Source of the DNA: Amycolatopsis sp. NBRC 101858
Lineage (GTDB): Bacteria > Actinomycetota > Actinomycetes > Mycobacteriales > Pseudonocardiaceae
Length of the DNA: 64,000 nucleotides
Direction of reading: 5' to 3'
Assembly (NCBI RefSeq): GCF_030269325.1
Contig: NZ_BSTD01000001.1
Span: 946,681 to 1,010,680 of the forward strand
Shown here: in pieces, positions 45,901 to 54,611 of the stretch
Layout: every line of letters starts with the position of its first letter
How positions within the stretch are numbered: position 1 is the stretch's first letter
Program-made: the position numbers and the translations under genes
The notes under the pieces: model-generated
Seen by the model: only the letters and a program-made list of their open reading frames with translations
What the model was told of the DNA's origin: nothing
The model's database searches: none

Positions 45901-47027
45901 CGCACTACGACGTGATCGTGCTCGGCCTCGGCGGGATGGGCAGCGCCGCGGCGTACCGGCTGGCGCGGCGCGGGCAGCGGGTGCTCGGCATCGACCAGTT
46001 CGCGCCGGTGCACAACCGCGGGTCGAGCCACGGCGGTTCGCGGATCACGCGCCAGGCGTACCTCGAAGGCCCCGAGTACGTCCCGCTCCTGCTGCGCGCC
46101 CACGAGCTGTGGGAGGGCCTCGAACGCGACAGCGGACGGCGGCTGTTCACCCGCTGCGGCGGGATCATGGTCGGCACGGCCGGCTCGCGCACGATCACCG
46201 GCAGCGTGGCCTCGGCCCGCGCGTTCGGCATCCCGCACGAACTCCTGGACGCTCCCGCGATCCGGCGGCGCTTCCCGACCTTGGCGCCGTCGGCGGACGA
46301 AGTCGCGCTGTACGAACCGGGCGCCGGGCTGGTGTCGCCCGAGGGCAGCGTCGCCGCGCACCTGCAGCTCGCCGCGCGGTGCGGCGCCGAGCTGCACCAC
46401 GAGGAGAAGGTGTTCACCTGGAGCACGATGGCCGGCGGGGTGCGCGTCGGGACGTCGCACAGCTACTACACGGCCGACCGGCTGGTGCTCGCGCCCGGAG
46501 CGTGGGCCGGTGAGCTGCTGCGCGACTTCGGCGTGGAGTTCACGGTCCGGCGGCAGGTGCAGTACTGGTTCGCGCCCTCGGGCGGGATCGAGCCGTTCCG
46601 GGAGCACCCGGTGTACCTCTGGGAAGGCGACGGCTACACCTTCTACGGCTTCCCGGCGCACAACGCACCCGCGGACGGCGTCAAGGTCGCGTTCCACACC
46701 GGCGGCCGCGAGTGCACTCCGGACGGCATCGACCGGACGGTGTCGGCCGAAGAGGTCCACGAGATCTCGTCCGTCGTCAAACGGCACCTCCCGACGCTGC
46801 CGGGAGCATTCCTCCGCGCGGCGACGTGCATGTACACCGACACCGCCGACGAGAGCTTCGTCGTGGCACCGCACCCGGACGAGGAGCGGGTGGTGCTGGC
46901 GTGCGGGTTCTCCGGCCACGGGTTCAAGTTCGCGCCGGTGATCGGCGAGATCGTCGCCGACCTGGTGGTGGACGGCGCGACGGCCCACCCGATCGCGCAG
47001 TTCGACCCGGCCCGGTTACTGCGTTAG
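45897..47027 (+). CDS. Monomeric sarcosine oxidase / N-methyltryptophan oxidase family protein
   Basis: 376 residues. The FAD motif is [21 protein letters not shown], followed by [18 protein letters not shown] (family marker) and [20 protein letters not shown], whose cysteine is the covalent flavin attachment site in MSOX. Glycine-rich [17 protein letters not shown] closes the fold. It converts sarcosine to glycine, formaldehyde and H2O2. The start is coupled to the GcvT-like stop. Convergent with tmk with a 12-base overlap. Confidence 0.88.
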   Translation: MTHYDVIVLGLGGMGSAAAYRLARRGQRVLGIDQFAPVHNRGSSHGGSRITRQAYLEGPEYVPLLLRAHELWEGLERDSGRRLFTRCGGIMVGTAGSRTITGSVASARAFGIPHELLDAPAIRRRFPTLAPSADEVALYEPGAGLVSPEGSVAAHLQLAARCGAELHHEEKVFTWSTMAGGVRVGTSHSYYTADRLVLAPGAWAGELLRDFGVEFTVRRQVQYWFAPSGGIEPFREHPVYLWEGDGYTFYGFPAHNAPADGVKVAFHTGGRECTPDGIDRTVSAEEVHEISSVVKRHLPTLPGAFLRAATCMYTDTADESFVVAPHPDEERVVLACGFSGHGFKFAPVIGEIVADLVVDGATAHPIAQFDPARLLR

Positions 47028-47669
47028 CAGCGTCTTCGCGAGCCCTTCGAGGTCGACGCCCGCGACACCGTCCAGGACGTGCCACGGCGCCAGCCAGCCC
47101 GACGCGGCCAGCTCGTCGTACACGGCCGCGCAGCGTCGCTGGAGCCCGTCGTCGGTCTCGAACGCGTCGCGCTCGCGGTCGGTCTCCGCTTCCGCCCGCC
47201 GCTCCGCCCGCTCGGCCGCCACCGCCGGTGCCACCCGCAGCAGCAGGTGCGCGTCGGGGCGGGGCAAGCCGAACCGCGCGACCTCGAGCTCCCACACCCA
47301 CTTCACGACTTCACCCGCGGCGTCCTGCCGCAGCCGCGCGGCCGCGTACGCCGCGTTGGAGGCCACATAGCGGTCGAGCAGGACGACGTCGTGCGTGTCC
47401 CGCAGCGCGCGGATGTCGTCCGCGGCGCCGCTGCGGTCGAGCGCGTAGAGCACGGCCATGCCGTACACCGAGTCGGCGAGGTCGCTGTGCCCGCGGTGCA
47501 GCGCCTCCTTGACGAGGTCGGCGTGCACGCTCTCGCCATAGCGCGGAAACGCCAGCTTCGCGACGCTCGCGCCCTTCGCGCTCAGCGCGTCCGTCAGCCC
47601 GTCGGCGAGCGTGCGCTTGCCCGCGCCGTCGAGCCCTTCGATGACCACCAGTCGACCCACGGGGGTCAC
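47016..47669 (-). CDS. tmk: Thymidylate kinase
   Basis: 217 residues. P-loop [17 protein letters not shown], the actinobacterial core [23 protein letters not shown] and the LID/arginine region [20 protein letters not shown] match mycobacterial Tmk (Rv3247c). It phosphorylates dTMP to dTDP. The GTG at 47669 is used; a GTG 3 codons later is also possible. In mycobacteria tmk follows mtrA directly, whereas here 6 kb of accessory genes separate them. Confidence 0.92.
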   Translation of the reverse strand: MTPVGRLVVIEGLDGAGKRTLADGLTDALSAKGASVAKLAFPRYGESVHADLVKEALHRGHSDLADSVYGMAVLYALDRSGAADDIRALRDTHDVVLLDRYVASNAAYAAARLRQDAAGEVVKWVWELEVARFGLPRPDAHLLLRVAPAVAAERAERRAEAETDRERDAFETDDGLQRRCAAVYDELAASGWLAPWHVLDGVAGVDLEGLAKTLLTQ

Positions 47670-47733
47670 AGTAACGGTGGTGGACCGGCGGGCTCGGTGG
47701 AAGGGGATCGACGCCGAGCCCGCCGGTTCGTCT

Positions 47734-48492
47734 TCAGGCGGAGATCCGCCTCAGGTGCAGCACGTAGCCCGCGCCGCTGACGGCCAGCACGCCGACCAGG
47801 ATCAGCAGCGGCACCCAGCCGGTGTCGTGGCCGGACGGTGCCGGGCCGCCGTCGCCGCGGGGCATCACCTGCGACGTCGCGTCGTAGCCGCCCGCCTCGC
47901 CTTCGCGGGCGTAGGCCGAGCCGGGGAGCTTGTCGGTGTACCGCTGCGAAACCGTCCGCTGGTAGTCGGCGACCGTGACCGCGGCCGTGCTCGCCGACAG
48001 CGGCGTGACGCGGCCGTCGCGGACCGCGTACCAGGCGTCGACCTGCGGTTCGTGCAGCAGCTGGGCGCCCGCGGGCAGGGTGCGGGCGAACGCCGCCTCG
48101 ACGTCGCCCGAGGCGATGTTGCCGATCTGCCAGGCGCCGTCGTCCCCGCGGACCGACCAGAGCGTCGCGGTCCGGCCGTCGGAGGCCCGTGCGGGCACCG
48201 CGAAGTAGGCGAAGTCGCCCGGCGCCGCGCCCGGCTTGCCCACCACGAAGTCCGGCGACAGCTCGTAGACCGGGTAGGCGTCCGGGGCGACCTGGACCGT
48301 CACCGGCCCCTTCGCGTCCGGCGCCTGGGCGAAGAACCGCACCAGCGTGTCCTGGAGGTCCGCCGCCGCGGCGTGCGCGGCCACGGCGTCGGCGCTGCTG
48401 ATGCCGGCGGCCTGGGCCGCGCCTGACACCGGTGCCGTCATCAGCAGCGCCGCGCCGGTCAGCACGGCGAGCACGAGCGCCCGCCTGCTCAT
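47734..48492 (-). CDS. Membrane-anchored secreted protein, partner of the adjacent protease
   Basis: 252 residues. The signal peptide MSRRALVLAVLTGAALLMTAPVSGAAQAAG is followed by an extracytoplasmic domain without cysteines or a recognised fold (ELSPDFVVGKPGAAPGDFAYFAVP, TLWSVRGDDGAWQIGNIASGDVEAAFARTLPAG). A C-terminal membrane anchor WVPLLILVGVLAVSGAGYVLHLRRIS completes it. The start overlaps the protease stop (ATGA), so the two proteins are made in equal amounts. It could present, hold or inhibit the protease; this is inference only. Confidence 0.75.
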   Translation of the reverse strand: MSRRALVLAVLTGAALLMTAPVSGAAQAAGISSADAVAAHAAAADLQDTLVRFFAQAPDAKGPVTVQVAPDAYPVYELSPDFVVGKPGAAPGDFAYFAVPARASDGRTATLWSVRGDDGAWQIGNIASGDVEAAFARTLPAGAQLLHEPQVDAWYAVRDGRVTPLSASTAAVTVADYQRTVSQRYTDKLPGSAYAREGEAGGYDATSQVMPRGDGGPAPSGHDTGWVPLLILVGVLAVSGAGYVLHLRRISA

Positions 48493-49064
48493 CGGGAGAT
48501 CCCGGTGAGCGTGTGCGTCCAGGTGAACGACGAGTTGTGCGTGTAGTAGCCGTAGGTCGACCAGTTGTAGCGCTTGGCGGGCCCCGGGTCGCCCCAGGAC
48601 ACCCAGCCGCCGCTGGTGTCGTAGCCGTAGAGGACGTGGGTGTGGCCACCGCCGGAGCGGTACCCGACGCGGGTTTCGACCGGCCGGTTCGCGGCGGCCT
48701 GCGTCCGGACGTCGGCGTAGGAGATGCGGTGGTCGAGGTAGCGCCCCGGCGAGGCGAACCCGAGCTTGGCGAAGGCGCGCTGCGGGTCGGCGAGGGTGCC
48801 GGGGAGGTTCGCACAGTCCTTTCCGGTCTCGCCGTGGGCGAGCTGGCAGAAGCGCGTCTGGCTGACCGCGGCGCCGTGGAAGGCCGCGATCGTGGCCCCG
48901 GAGCCCGCCCAGCACCACTGGCTCCGCTCCTGGGACTGCATCGTGATTCGGGTCTGGAAGGTCGACGGCACTCCGGGCGCGGCTCCGGCAGTGGCCGGCG
49001 CGACCAGGCACAACATCAGGCACACGGCCAACGTGGCGTGTACCCGGCTCGACTTCACCAGCAC
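48489..49064 (-). CDS. Secreted papain-like cysteine protease (AvrRpt2-like, C70 type)
   Basis: 191 residues, GTG start with GGAGG 6 bases upstream. The signal peptide ends near TAGAA. The catalytic cysteine is in SQERSQWCWAGSGATIAAFHG, the histidine in GGGHTHVLYGYDTSGGWVSWGDPG and an Asp/Asn region in DPGPAKRYNWSTYGYY. This QxxxxCW...GHxxVLYGYD...WGDPxP pattern is that of the papain-like C70/AvrRpt2 fold. A cysteine pair (RFCQLAHGETGKDC) may be a disulfide. The neighbouring anchored protein is translationally coupled. Substrate unknown. Confidence 0.8.
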   Translation of the reverse strand: MLVKSSRVHATLAVCLMLCLVAPATAGAAPGVPSTFQTRITMQSQERSQWCWAGSGATIAAFHGAAVSQTRFCQLAHGETGKDCANLPGTLADPQRAFAKLGFASPGRYLDHRISYADVRTQAAANRPVETRVGYRSGGGHTHVLYGYDTSGGWVSWGDPGPAKRYNWSTYGYYTHNSSFTWTHTLTGISR

Positions 49065-49251
49065 GGACGGCCTCCTGCTCGAACGTGGGCGAACCAGCGG
49101 TGGTCACAACGGTGAACAACCCGGTCACAAGGAGCAAGAACGCCATCCGGAGGAACGGACCGTTCCGGGTCACAGCCGGAACGCGGAACAGTGACCACAA
49201 CGAGGCCAACCACCCTGAACGGGGGTCGGCCCGGGCACTCTACGCTGCTAA

Positions 49252-49275
49252 CGTGAACGTTCCGCGGTGTTCACG
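49252..49275. promoter_or_regulatory. Inverted repeat upstream of the HTH regulator
   Basis: CGTGAAC (49252-49258) and GTTCACG (49269-49275) with a 10-base spacer, 37 bases before the start of the HTH gene. Candidate autoregulatory site. Confidence 0.4.
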
Positions 49276-49311
49276 CCCAGCGCACACACTGGTCGGGTGA
49301 AGGGACGAGCG

Positions 49312-50310
49312 GTGGCACAAGACGGGAACCTCCCACTGATCATCGATGGCGCCCGTACGACCCGGGCATCGGTCGCCGAACTGCCGAAAGAGCTGACCGA
49401 AGCGCTCCGCACCGGCGAGTTCCACCACGCCCTGAGACTGGCGATCGCCTACCGCGGCCTCTCGCTCGCGCGGCTGCGCGCGCACCTCGCGCTGCGCGGG
49501 GTCCAAATCGGACAGTCCACGCTGAGTTACTGGCAACGCGGCCTGCGCCAGCCCGAGGTGCCCAAGGCACTCCCGGCGGTCCGGGCCCTGGAATCGGTCC
49601 TCCAGCTGCCCGCGGACGCCCTCGTGGTGCTGATCGGACCGCGACTGGTCCGCCGCGGCCACCAGCCGGCGGCGTCGTTCCACGACCTGCGTTCCGGTGA
49701 CATGGGGTCGATCGTCGAGGACCTGCTCGCCGAGCTCGGCGCGTACCCGTCGTCGAACCACTACAACGCCGACCTCGAGCTGCTGTCGGTCCACGACACG
49801 ATCACGTTCGACGCGGAGCACCGCCAGGTCAGCCTGCGCACGCGGCTGGTGACGCGGGCGCGCCGGCACGGCCCGGACCGCTACCTGACGGTCTACAACG
49901 GCGATCCGGGCTGCCGGATCGACGACGTCGAGCTGATCACCGACGAGGGCTGCCGGATCGGCCGGATGCGCCGCAACCCCGACGCGGACACGATGGCGAC
50001 GGAGCTGCTGTTCGACCGCAAGCTCGCCGAGGGCGACATCCACGTGTTCTGCTACGAGGTCCGCGACGACTCGGGCTCGGCGTCGCCGGGGTACTACCGG
50101 ATGCTTCGCGACCGGTGCGCGAGCTACCTGGTCCAGCTGCGCTTCGACCGCAACGCGCTGCCGGCCCGCTGCACGCGTCAGGTCCGGGCGCGCGACGACG
50201 CCCTGCCGGTGGTGGCGGAGGAGCTGGCGTGCGACATGGGCGGGGTGAGCAGCGCGTTCTTCAGCGACGCCGGGCCCGGGCTGGCCGGCGTCGCCGTCGA
50301 GTGGAACTGA
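49312..50310 (+). CDS. XRE-like helix-turn-helix regulator
   Basis: 332 residues. GTG start with AAGGGA 7 bases before it. The N-terminal HTH is HHALRLAIAYRGLSLARLRAHLALRGVQIGQSTLSYWQRGLRQPEVPKALPAVRALESVLQLP. A roughly 200-residue beta-rich part follows (DTITFDAEHRQVSLRTRLVTRARR, YLTVYNGDPGCRIDDVELIT, EGDIHVFCYEVRDD), which I do not recognise. The shape suits a ligand- or stress-sensing regulator of actinomycete type. Its stop abuts that of the convergent TetR gene. Confidence 0.72.
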   Translation: MAQDGNLPLIIDGARTTRASVAELPKELTEALRTGEFHHALRLAIAYRGLSLARLRAHLALRGVQIGQSTLSYWQRGLRQPEVPKALPAVRALESVLQLPADALVVLIGPRLVRRGHQPAASFHDLRSGDMGSIVEDLLAELGAYPSSNHYNADLELLSVHDTITFDAEHRQVSLRTRLVTRARRHGPDRYLTVYNGDPGCRIDDVELITDEGCRIGRMRRNPDADTMATELLFDRKLAEGDIHVFCYEVRDDSGSASPGYYRMLRDRCASYLVQLRFDRNALPARCTRQVRARDDALPVVAEELACDMGGVSSAFFSDAGPGLAGVAVEWN

Positions 50311-50916
50311 TCACACCACGCCGCTGCGCAGGGCGACGAACAGCCGCTCCAGCCGTTCGCGGTGGTCGGCCGCCACGACGTCCGGCTCGCCGCCGTCGAT
50401 GAGCCGACTGGCGGTCCGCACCAGCACCGTGGCGTAACCGGCGATGAAGAACGCCGCGAACAGCGGCCCGTCGTCGTCGAAGTCCCGGTCGCCTGCGAGC
50501 TCGTCGGCGAGCAGCCGCTGCAGGTCCGCGCCGATCTCCCGCACCCGCGCGATCAGGGCGGGCGACGCCGCGACCGTCCGGAAGAACGGGATCGCGCCGT
50601 CGGCGACACCGGACAGCCCGTGGCGCTCGTCGAGGAGCCGGAGGGTCGCTTCGCGCAGGGACTCGAGCACGTCGACGCCCGGCGCGCGGTCGCGCACCGC
50701 CGAGCGCAGGACGTCGGCCGCGTCGACCTGGCGGTCCAGCAGGAGGTCCTCCTTGCGCGGGAAGTGCTTGAAGACGGTCACGCTCGAGACCCCGGCCTCC
50801 TTCGCGACCTCGGCGACCGTCACCGCGTCGAACCCGCGCTCGAGGAACAGCCGGGTGGCGGCCTGCGAGATCTTCGCCCGCGTCTGCGGCCCGCCACGCT
50901 CGCCGGTCCTGGGCAT
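50311..50916 (-). CDS. TetR family transcriptional regulator
   Basis: 201 residues. HTH: KISQAATRLFLERGFDAVTVAEVAKEAGVSSVTVFKHFPRKEDLLL, followed by an all-helical ligand-binding domain. It is divergent from the MFS exporter gene with a 49-base spacer holding the operator at 50937-50963, so it most likely represses the exporter and itself. Inducer unknown. Confidence 0.9.
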   Translation of the reverse strand: MPRTGERGGPQTRAKISQAATRLFLERGFDAVTVAEVAKEAGVSSVTVFKHFPRKEDLLLDRQVDAADVLRSAVRDRAPGVDVLESLREATLRLLDERHGLSGVADGAIPFFRTVAASPALIARVREIGADLQRLLADELAGDRDFDDDGPLFAAFFIAGYATVLVRTASRLIDGGEPDVVAADHRERLERLFVALRSGVV

Positions 50917-50936
50917 CGGATCACCCTCTCTTGTGT

Positions 50937-50963
50937 CACTAAACTTAGTCAGTTAACTTAGTG
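50937..50963. promoter_or_regulatory. TetR operator overlapping the MFS promoter
   Basis: Outer arms CACTAA (50937-50942) and TTAGTG (50958-50963) frame a 27-base AT-rich element with internal ACTTAGT/AGTTAACT halves. TTGTGT (50931-50936) and TTAACT (50953-50958) with a 16-base spacer may be the MFS promoter, starting transcription about at the ATG (50966), so binding would block it. Confidence 0.65.
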
Positions 50964-50965
50964 GC

Positions 50966-52405
50966 ATGTCCTCCGAACAGACCACCGGCATTCTCACCGA
51001 ACCCGCCCCTCGATCCTTGCGCGAGGCGTGGGTCGCCCTGGCGGGACTCTCCGCGGTGTTCCTCTTCGAGATGCTCGACAACTCGATCCTGAACGTCGCG
51101 CTGCCCACGATCGGGCGCGAACTCTCCGCGTCGACCACCACGCTGCAGTGGGTCACCGGCGCCTACGCCGTGGTGTTCGGCGGCCTGATGCTGGCCTTCG
51201 GCGCGCTGGCCGACCGGTTCGGCCGGCGGCGGATCATGCTCATCGGCCTGGTCCTGCTCGGCGTCGCGAGCCTGGCGACCGCGTTCGTCGGCACCGCGGA
51301 GCAGCTGATCGCCGTGCGGGTGGCGATGGGCGTCGCGGCCGCGATGACGACCCCGGGCTCGATGGCGCTGGCGTTCCGGCTGTTCGGCGACGACGGCCTG
51401 CGCGTCCGCGCGACCACCCTCATCTCGACCGTGGGCCTGGTCGGGCTGGCGATCGGCCCGACCGCGGGCGGCTTCGTGCTCGCGATCGCGCCGTGGCAGG
51501 TCCTGCTGCTGGTGAACGTGCCGGTCGCGGCGCTGGCGTTCGTCGGCGTCCGGTTCGGCATCGCCGCGGACGACCCGGCCGGCCTCCACCGCGACCCGGT
51601 GGACGTCCTCGGCGCGGTGCTCGGCACGGCGACGGTCGTGCTCGCGCTCGTCGCCCCGACGCTGTTCGTGAACGAGGGCCCCGACGCCTGGGAGCCCTGG
51701 GCCGCCACCGCCGCGGCCGTCGCCGCCGCGCTCCTGTTCGTCGTCCGCGAGCGGTCGGCCCGGTATCCGCTGCTGGACCTCAAGCTCGTCGCGCACCCGC
51801 TGGTGTCCAGCGGCCTGGCGTTCAAGGCCGCCGCCGGGCTCGCGACCGCCGGGCTGGGTTACCTGGTGACGCTGCAGCTGCAGCTCGACTGGGGCTGGCC
51901 GCCCGCGCTCGCCGCCGCCGGGATGCTGCCGCAGGTCGTGGTGCTGGTCGCCGGTGGCGCGTTCGTCAGCCCGTTCGTGCGCCGGGCCGGCCTCGAACGA
52001 GCGGCGTGGATCAGCGCCGCGGCGGTCGTGGCCGGGCTCGCCGTGTACGGCCTGCTGAGCCGGTTCGGCTACGCGTGGGTGGCGCTCGCGCTGGTGCTCG
52101 TGGCGGCCGGGATGCGCGTGGTCGGCGTCGTCGCGGGCGTCAACGTCCTGCGCGGCCTGCCGGAGAACCGCACGACGATCGGCGCGGCCCTCACCGACAC
52201 GGCCACCGAAGTCACCTCCGGCGCGGGCATCGCCGCGACCGGCACAATCCTCGCCGCACTGTTCACCGGCGACATCGCGACGACGCACTGGAGCGCGGAG
52301 CAGACCGCGCAATTCCGCGAGGCGGTGACGGTGGCGGGCCTGACGCTCACGGTTGTGGCGGCGGCACTCGTCGCCTGGGGGTTCGCCCGATCACGGCGTG
52401 CCTAG
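50966..52405 (+). CDS. MFS drug exporter, DHA2/EmrB-QacA type
   Basis: 479 residues with about 14 membrane segments. Typical marks: LDNSILNVALPTIGREL (motif D1-type near the first helix), MLAFGALADRFGRRRIMLIG (motif A, G-x-L-a-D-r-x-G-r-r) and the extended 14-helix layout with SRRALL-type tail. It should use the proton gradient to export a drug or metabolite. Controlled by the divergent TetR. Substrate cannot be read. Its TAG overlaps the convergent VOC stop by 4 bases. Confidence 0.9.
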   Translation: MSSEQTTGILTEPAPRSLREAWVALAGLSAVFLFEMLDNSILNVALPTIGRELSASTTTLQWVTGAYAVVFGGLMLAFGALADRFGRRRIMLIGLVLLGVASLATAFVGTAEQLIAVRVAMGVAAAMTTPGSMALAFRLFGDDGLRVRATTLISTVGLVGLAIGPTAGGFVLAIAPWQVLLLVNVPVAALAFVGVRFGIAADDPAGLHRDPVDVLGAVLGTATVVLALVAPTLFVNEGPDAWEPWAATAAAVAAALLFVVRERSARYPLLDLKLVAHPLVSSGLAFKAAAGLATAGLGYLVTLQLQLDWGWPPALAAAGMLPQVVVLVAGGAFVSPFVRRAGLERAAWISAAAVVAGLAVYGLLSRFGYAWVALALVLVAAGMRVVGVVAGVNVLRGLPENRTTIGAALTDTATEVTSGAGIAATGTILAALFTGDIATTHWSAEQTAQFREAVTVAGLTLTVVAAALVAWGFARSRRA

Positions 52406-52740
52406 CGACCGCCGCCGATGCCGAGCTCGTTTCCCTCGGGATCGCGGTAGATGATCTTGCGGACACCGTTGTCGTAGGTCTCCCGGTCCGCCGGTTCGAT
52501 ACCCCTCGCGGAGATCCCGGCGACCCGTTCGTCCAAGTCCTCGACGAAGAGGGTGTGCATGGCGAGCCCGGCCCGTTCGGGTCGCTGGACGACGTAGACG
52601 GAGCCGTGCGGGGTGACTTCCCACAGGACTTCGGTGTCGTGCACGACGAAGGTCGGCGGGGAGCCGAAGAGGCGTTCGTACCAGGCGACGGCGCCCTCGA
52701 AGTCGCGGACGGCGATCCCGGCGAAGAGCTCGACGGTCAT
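52402..52740 (-). CDS. VOC family (glyoxalase/bleomycin-resistance-like) protein
   Basis: 112 residues, one VOC domain: ELFAGIAVRDFEGAVAWYERLFGSPP at the start, WEVTPHGSVYVVQRPERAGLAMHTLFVEDLDE and IIYRDPEGNELGI at the end. Such proteins bind metals and small electrophiles or drugs. The short length indicates a dimeric half-glyoxalase. Function not assignable. Confidence 0.85.
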   Translation of the reverse strand: MTVELFAGIAVRDFEGAVAWYERLFGSPPTFVVHDTEVLWEVTPHGSVYVVQRPERAGLAMHTLFVEDLDERVAGISARGIEPADRETYDNGVRKIIYRDPEGNELGIGGGR

Positions 52741-52785
52741 AACACCTCGAATCCGTTGGCCTTGGCTACTCCGCTCTGCATACCG

Positions 52786-52962
52786 TCACCACTTGCCCCG
52801 GGTCCAGTCCAGCGCCTCACTGACGGCGGTGCCCCAGCCACGGGACAGCTCCTCGATCTCGTCGAGGCTCGGCACCGGGCCCTCCGGCGCGAAAGTGAGC
52901 AGCTTGCCTTCAGCGACCAAGCGGTTTTGCCAGGCGCGGGCCTCAGTGGCCATATCGTCCAT
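52786..52962 (-). CDS. 58-residue protein of unknown function
   Basis: Frame from ATG 52962 to TGA 52786. The product begins MDDMATEARAWQNRLVAEGK, continues LLTFAPEGPVPSLDEIEELS and ends RGWGTAVSEALDWTRGKW. Codon third positions are strongly GC, the composition is balanced (acidic, helical) and the competing frames on the other strand look unnatural, all in favour of a real gene. No strong ribosome binding site is visible; a second ATG 3 codons downstream is an alternative. It sits between the sahH terminator and the VOC gene. Function unknown. Confidence 0.6.
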   Translation of the reverse strand: MDDMATEARAWQNRLVAEGKLLTFAPEGPVPSLDEIEELSRGWGTAVSEALDWTRGKW

Positions 52963-52998
52963 TCTTCACTCATCGGCTGTCCCCCAGGCGAAACAGAG

Positions 52999-53028
52999 GG
53001 GCCGCCCCGAACACGTTCGGGACGGCCC
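52999..53028. terminator. Terminator hairpin of sahH
   Basis: 14-base arms 52999-53012 and 53015-53028 with one mismatch, 24 bases downstream of the sahH stop on the minus strand. Confidence 0.7.
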
Positions 53029-53051
53029 TGACCTGCTGAAACCCAATTACC

Positions 53052-54524
53052 TCAGTACCGGTAGTGATCCGCCTTGAACGGGCCTTCGACGTCCACGTCG
53101 ATGTACTCGGCCTGCTCCTTGGTCAGCTTCGTCAACTCGCCGCCCAGGGCGTCCAGGTGGATCTTCGCCACCTTCTCGTCCAGCTTCTTGGGCAGCCGGA
53201 AGACCTCCTTGTCGTACTCCTCGTACTTGGTGAACAGCTCGATCTGCGCGATCACCTGGTTCGAGAAGCTGTTCGACATCACGAACGACGGGTGCCCGGT
53301 CGCGTTGCCCAGGTTGAGCAGCCGGCCCTCGGACAGCACGATGATCGTGTTGCCGTTCGGGAAGATCCACTCGTCGACCTGGGGCTTGATGTTGATGCGC
53401 CGGATGCCCGGGTAGCGCGCCAGGCCCGCCATGTCGAGCTCGTTGTCGAAGTGGCCGATGTTGCCCAGGATCGCCTGGTGCTTCATCTTCGCCATGTGCT
53501 CGACCAGCACGACGTCCTTGTTGCCGGTCGTCGTGATGACGATGTCGGCCTCGGGCAGCGCGTTCTCCAGCGTGCGGACCTGGTAGCCGTCCATCGCCGC
53601 CTGCAGCGCGCAGATCGGGTCGATCTCGGTGACGACCACGCGCGCGCCCTGGCCGCGCAGGGACTCCGCCGCGCCCTTGCCGACGTCGCCGTAGCCGCAG
53701 ACCACCGCGACCTTGCCGCCGATCAGGACGTCCGTGCCGCGGTTGATGCCGTCGATCAGCGAGTGGCGGATGCCGTAGCGGTTGTCGAACTTCGACTTCG
53801 TCACCGCGTCGTTGACGTTGATCGCCGGGAACAGCAGCTCACCGGCCGCGGCGAGCTGGTACAGCCGCAGCACGCCGGTGGTGGTCTCCTCGGTGACGCC
53901 GCGGACGCCCTCGCCGATCTTGGTCCACTTGCCGGTGTCGGCCGCGACCGAGTCGCGCAGCAGCTCGAGGAACACGCGGAACTCGTCCGACGTGTTCTCG
54001 TCCGGGGTCGGGACGACGCCCGCCTTCTCGAACTCGGTGCCCTTGTGCACCAGCATCGTGGCGTCGCCGCCGTCGTCGAGGATCATGTTCGGGCCCTCGC
54101 CGTCCCAGGTGAGCATCCGCTCGGTGCACCACCAGTACTCCTCGAGCGACTCGCCCTTCCACGCGAAGACGGGGACGCCCTGGGGCTCCTCGGGCGTGCC
54201 GTGCGGGCCGACGACGATCGCGGCGGCCGCGTGGTCCTGCGTCGAGAAGATGTTGCAGGACGCCCAGCGCACCTCGGCACCCAGCGCGACCAGCGTCTCG
54301 ATCAGGACGGCCGTCTGCACGGTCATGTGCAGCGAACCGGAGACGCGCGCGCCGCGCAGCGGGTAGACCTCCGCGTATTCGCGCCGCAGCGCCATCAGGC
54401 CCGGCATCTCGTGCTCGGCGAGGCGGATCTCCTTGCGGCCGAATTCGGCGGCGTCGAGGTCGGCGACGGCGAACTCGATGCCGCCGCGGGTCTGGTGCCG
54501 CTTGGCAACGCTTTCGGGGGGCAT
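53052..54524 (-). CDS. sahH: S-adenosylhomocysteine hydrolase
   Basis: 490 residues. The NAD-binding motif is [42 protein letters not shown], the substrate region includes [13 protein letters not shown] and [17 protein letters not shown], and the end DHYRY is the conserved C-terminus that closes over NAD. A 40-residue insert ([22 protein letters not shown]) is normal for actinobacterial and plant forms. It removes the methylation by-product SAH. GGAGGAA lies upstream of the ATG. In mycobacteria it follows tmk directly. Confidence 0.96.
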   Translation of the reverse strand: MPPESVAKRHQTRGGIEFAVADLDAAEFGRKEIRLAEHEMPGLMALRREYAEVYPLRGARVSGSLHMTVQTAVLIETLVALGAEVRWASCNIFSTQDHAAAAIVVGPHGTPEEPQGVPVFAWKGESLEEYWWCTERMLTWDGEGPNMILDDGGDATMLVHKGTEFEKAGVVPTPDENTSDEFRVFLELLRDSVAADTGKWTKIGEGVRGVTEETTTGVLRLYQLAAAGELLFPAINVNDAVTKSKFDNRYGIRHSLIDGINRGTDVLIGGKVAVVCGYGDVGKGAAESLRGQGARVVVTEIDPICALQAAMDGYQVRTLENALPEADIVITTTGNKDVVLVEHMAKMKHQAILGNIGHFDNELDMAGLARYPGIRRINIKPQVDEWIFPNGNTIIVLSEGRLLNLGNATGHPSFVMSNSFSNQVIAQIELFTKYEEYDKEVFRLPKKLDEKVAKIHLDALGGELTKLTKEQAEYIDVDVEGPFKADHYRY

Positions 54525-54611
54525 AGTGGCGATTCCTCCAAGACTCGATGACGTCCGAACACTACCGTTGTCCGCTCGACCTGCCCCAGGATCGCGTAGG
54601 AGGCCTGCACC

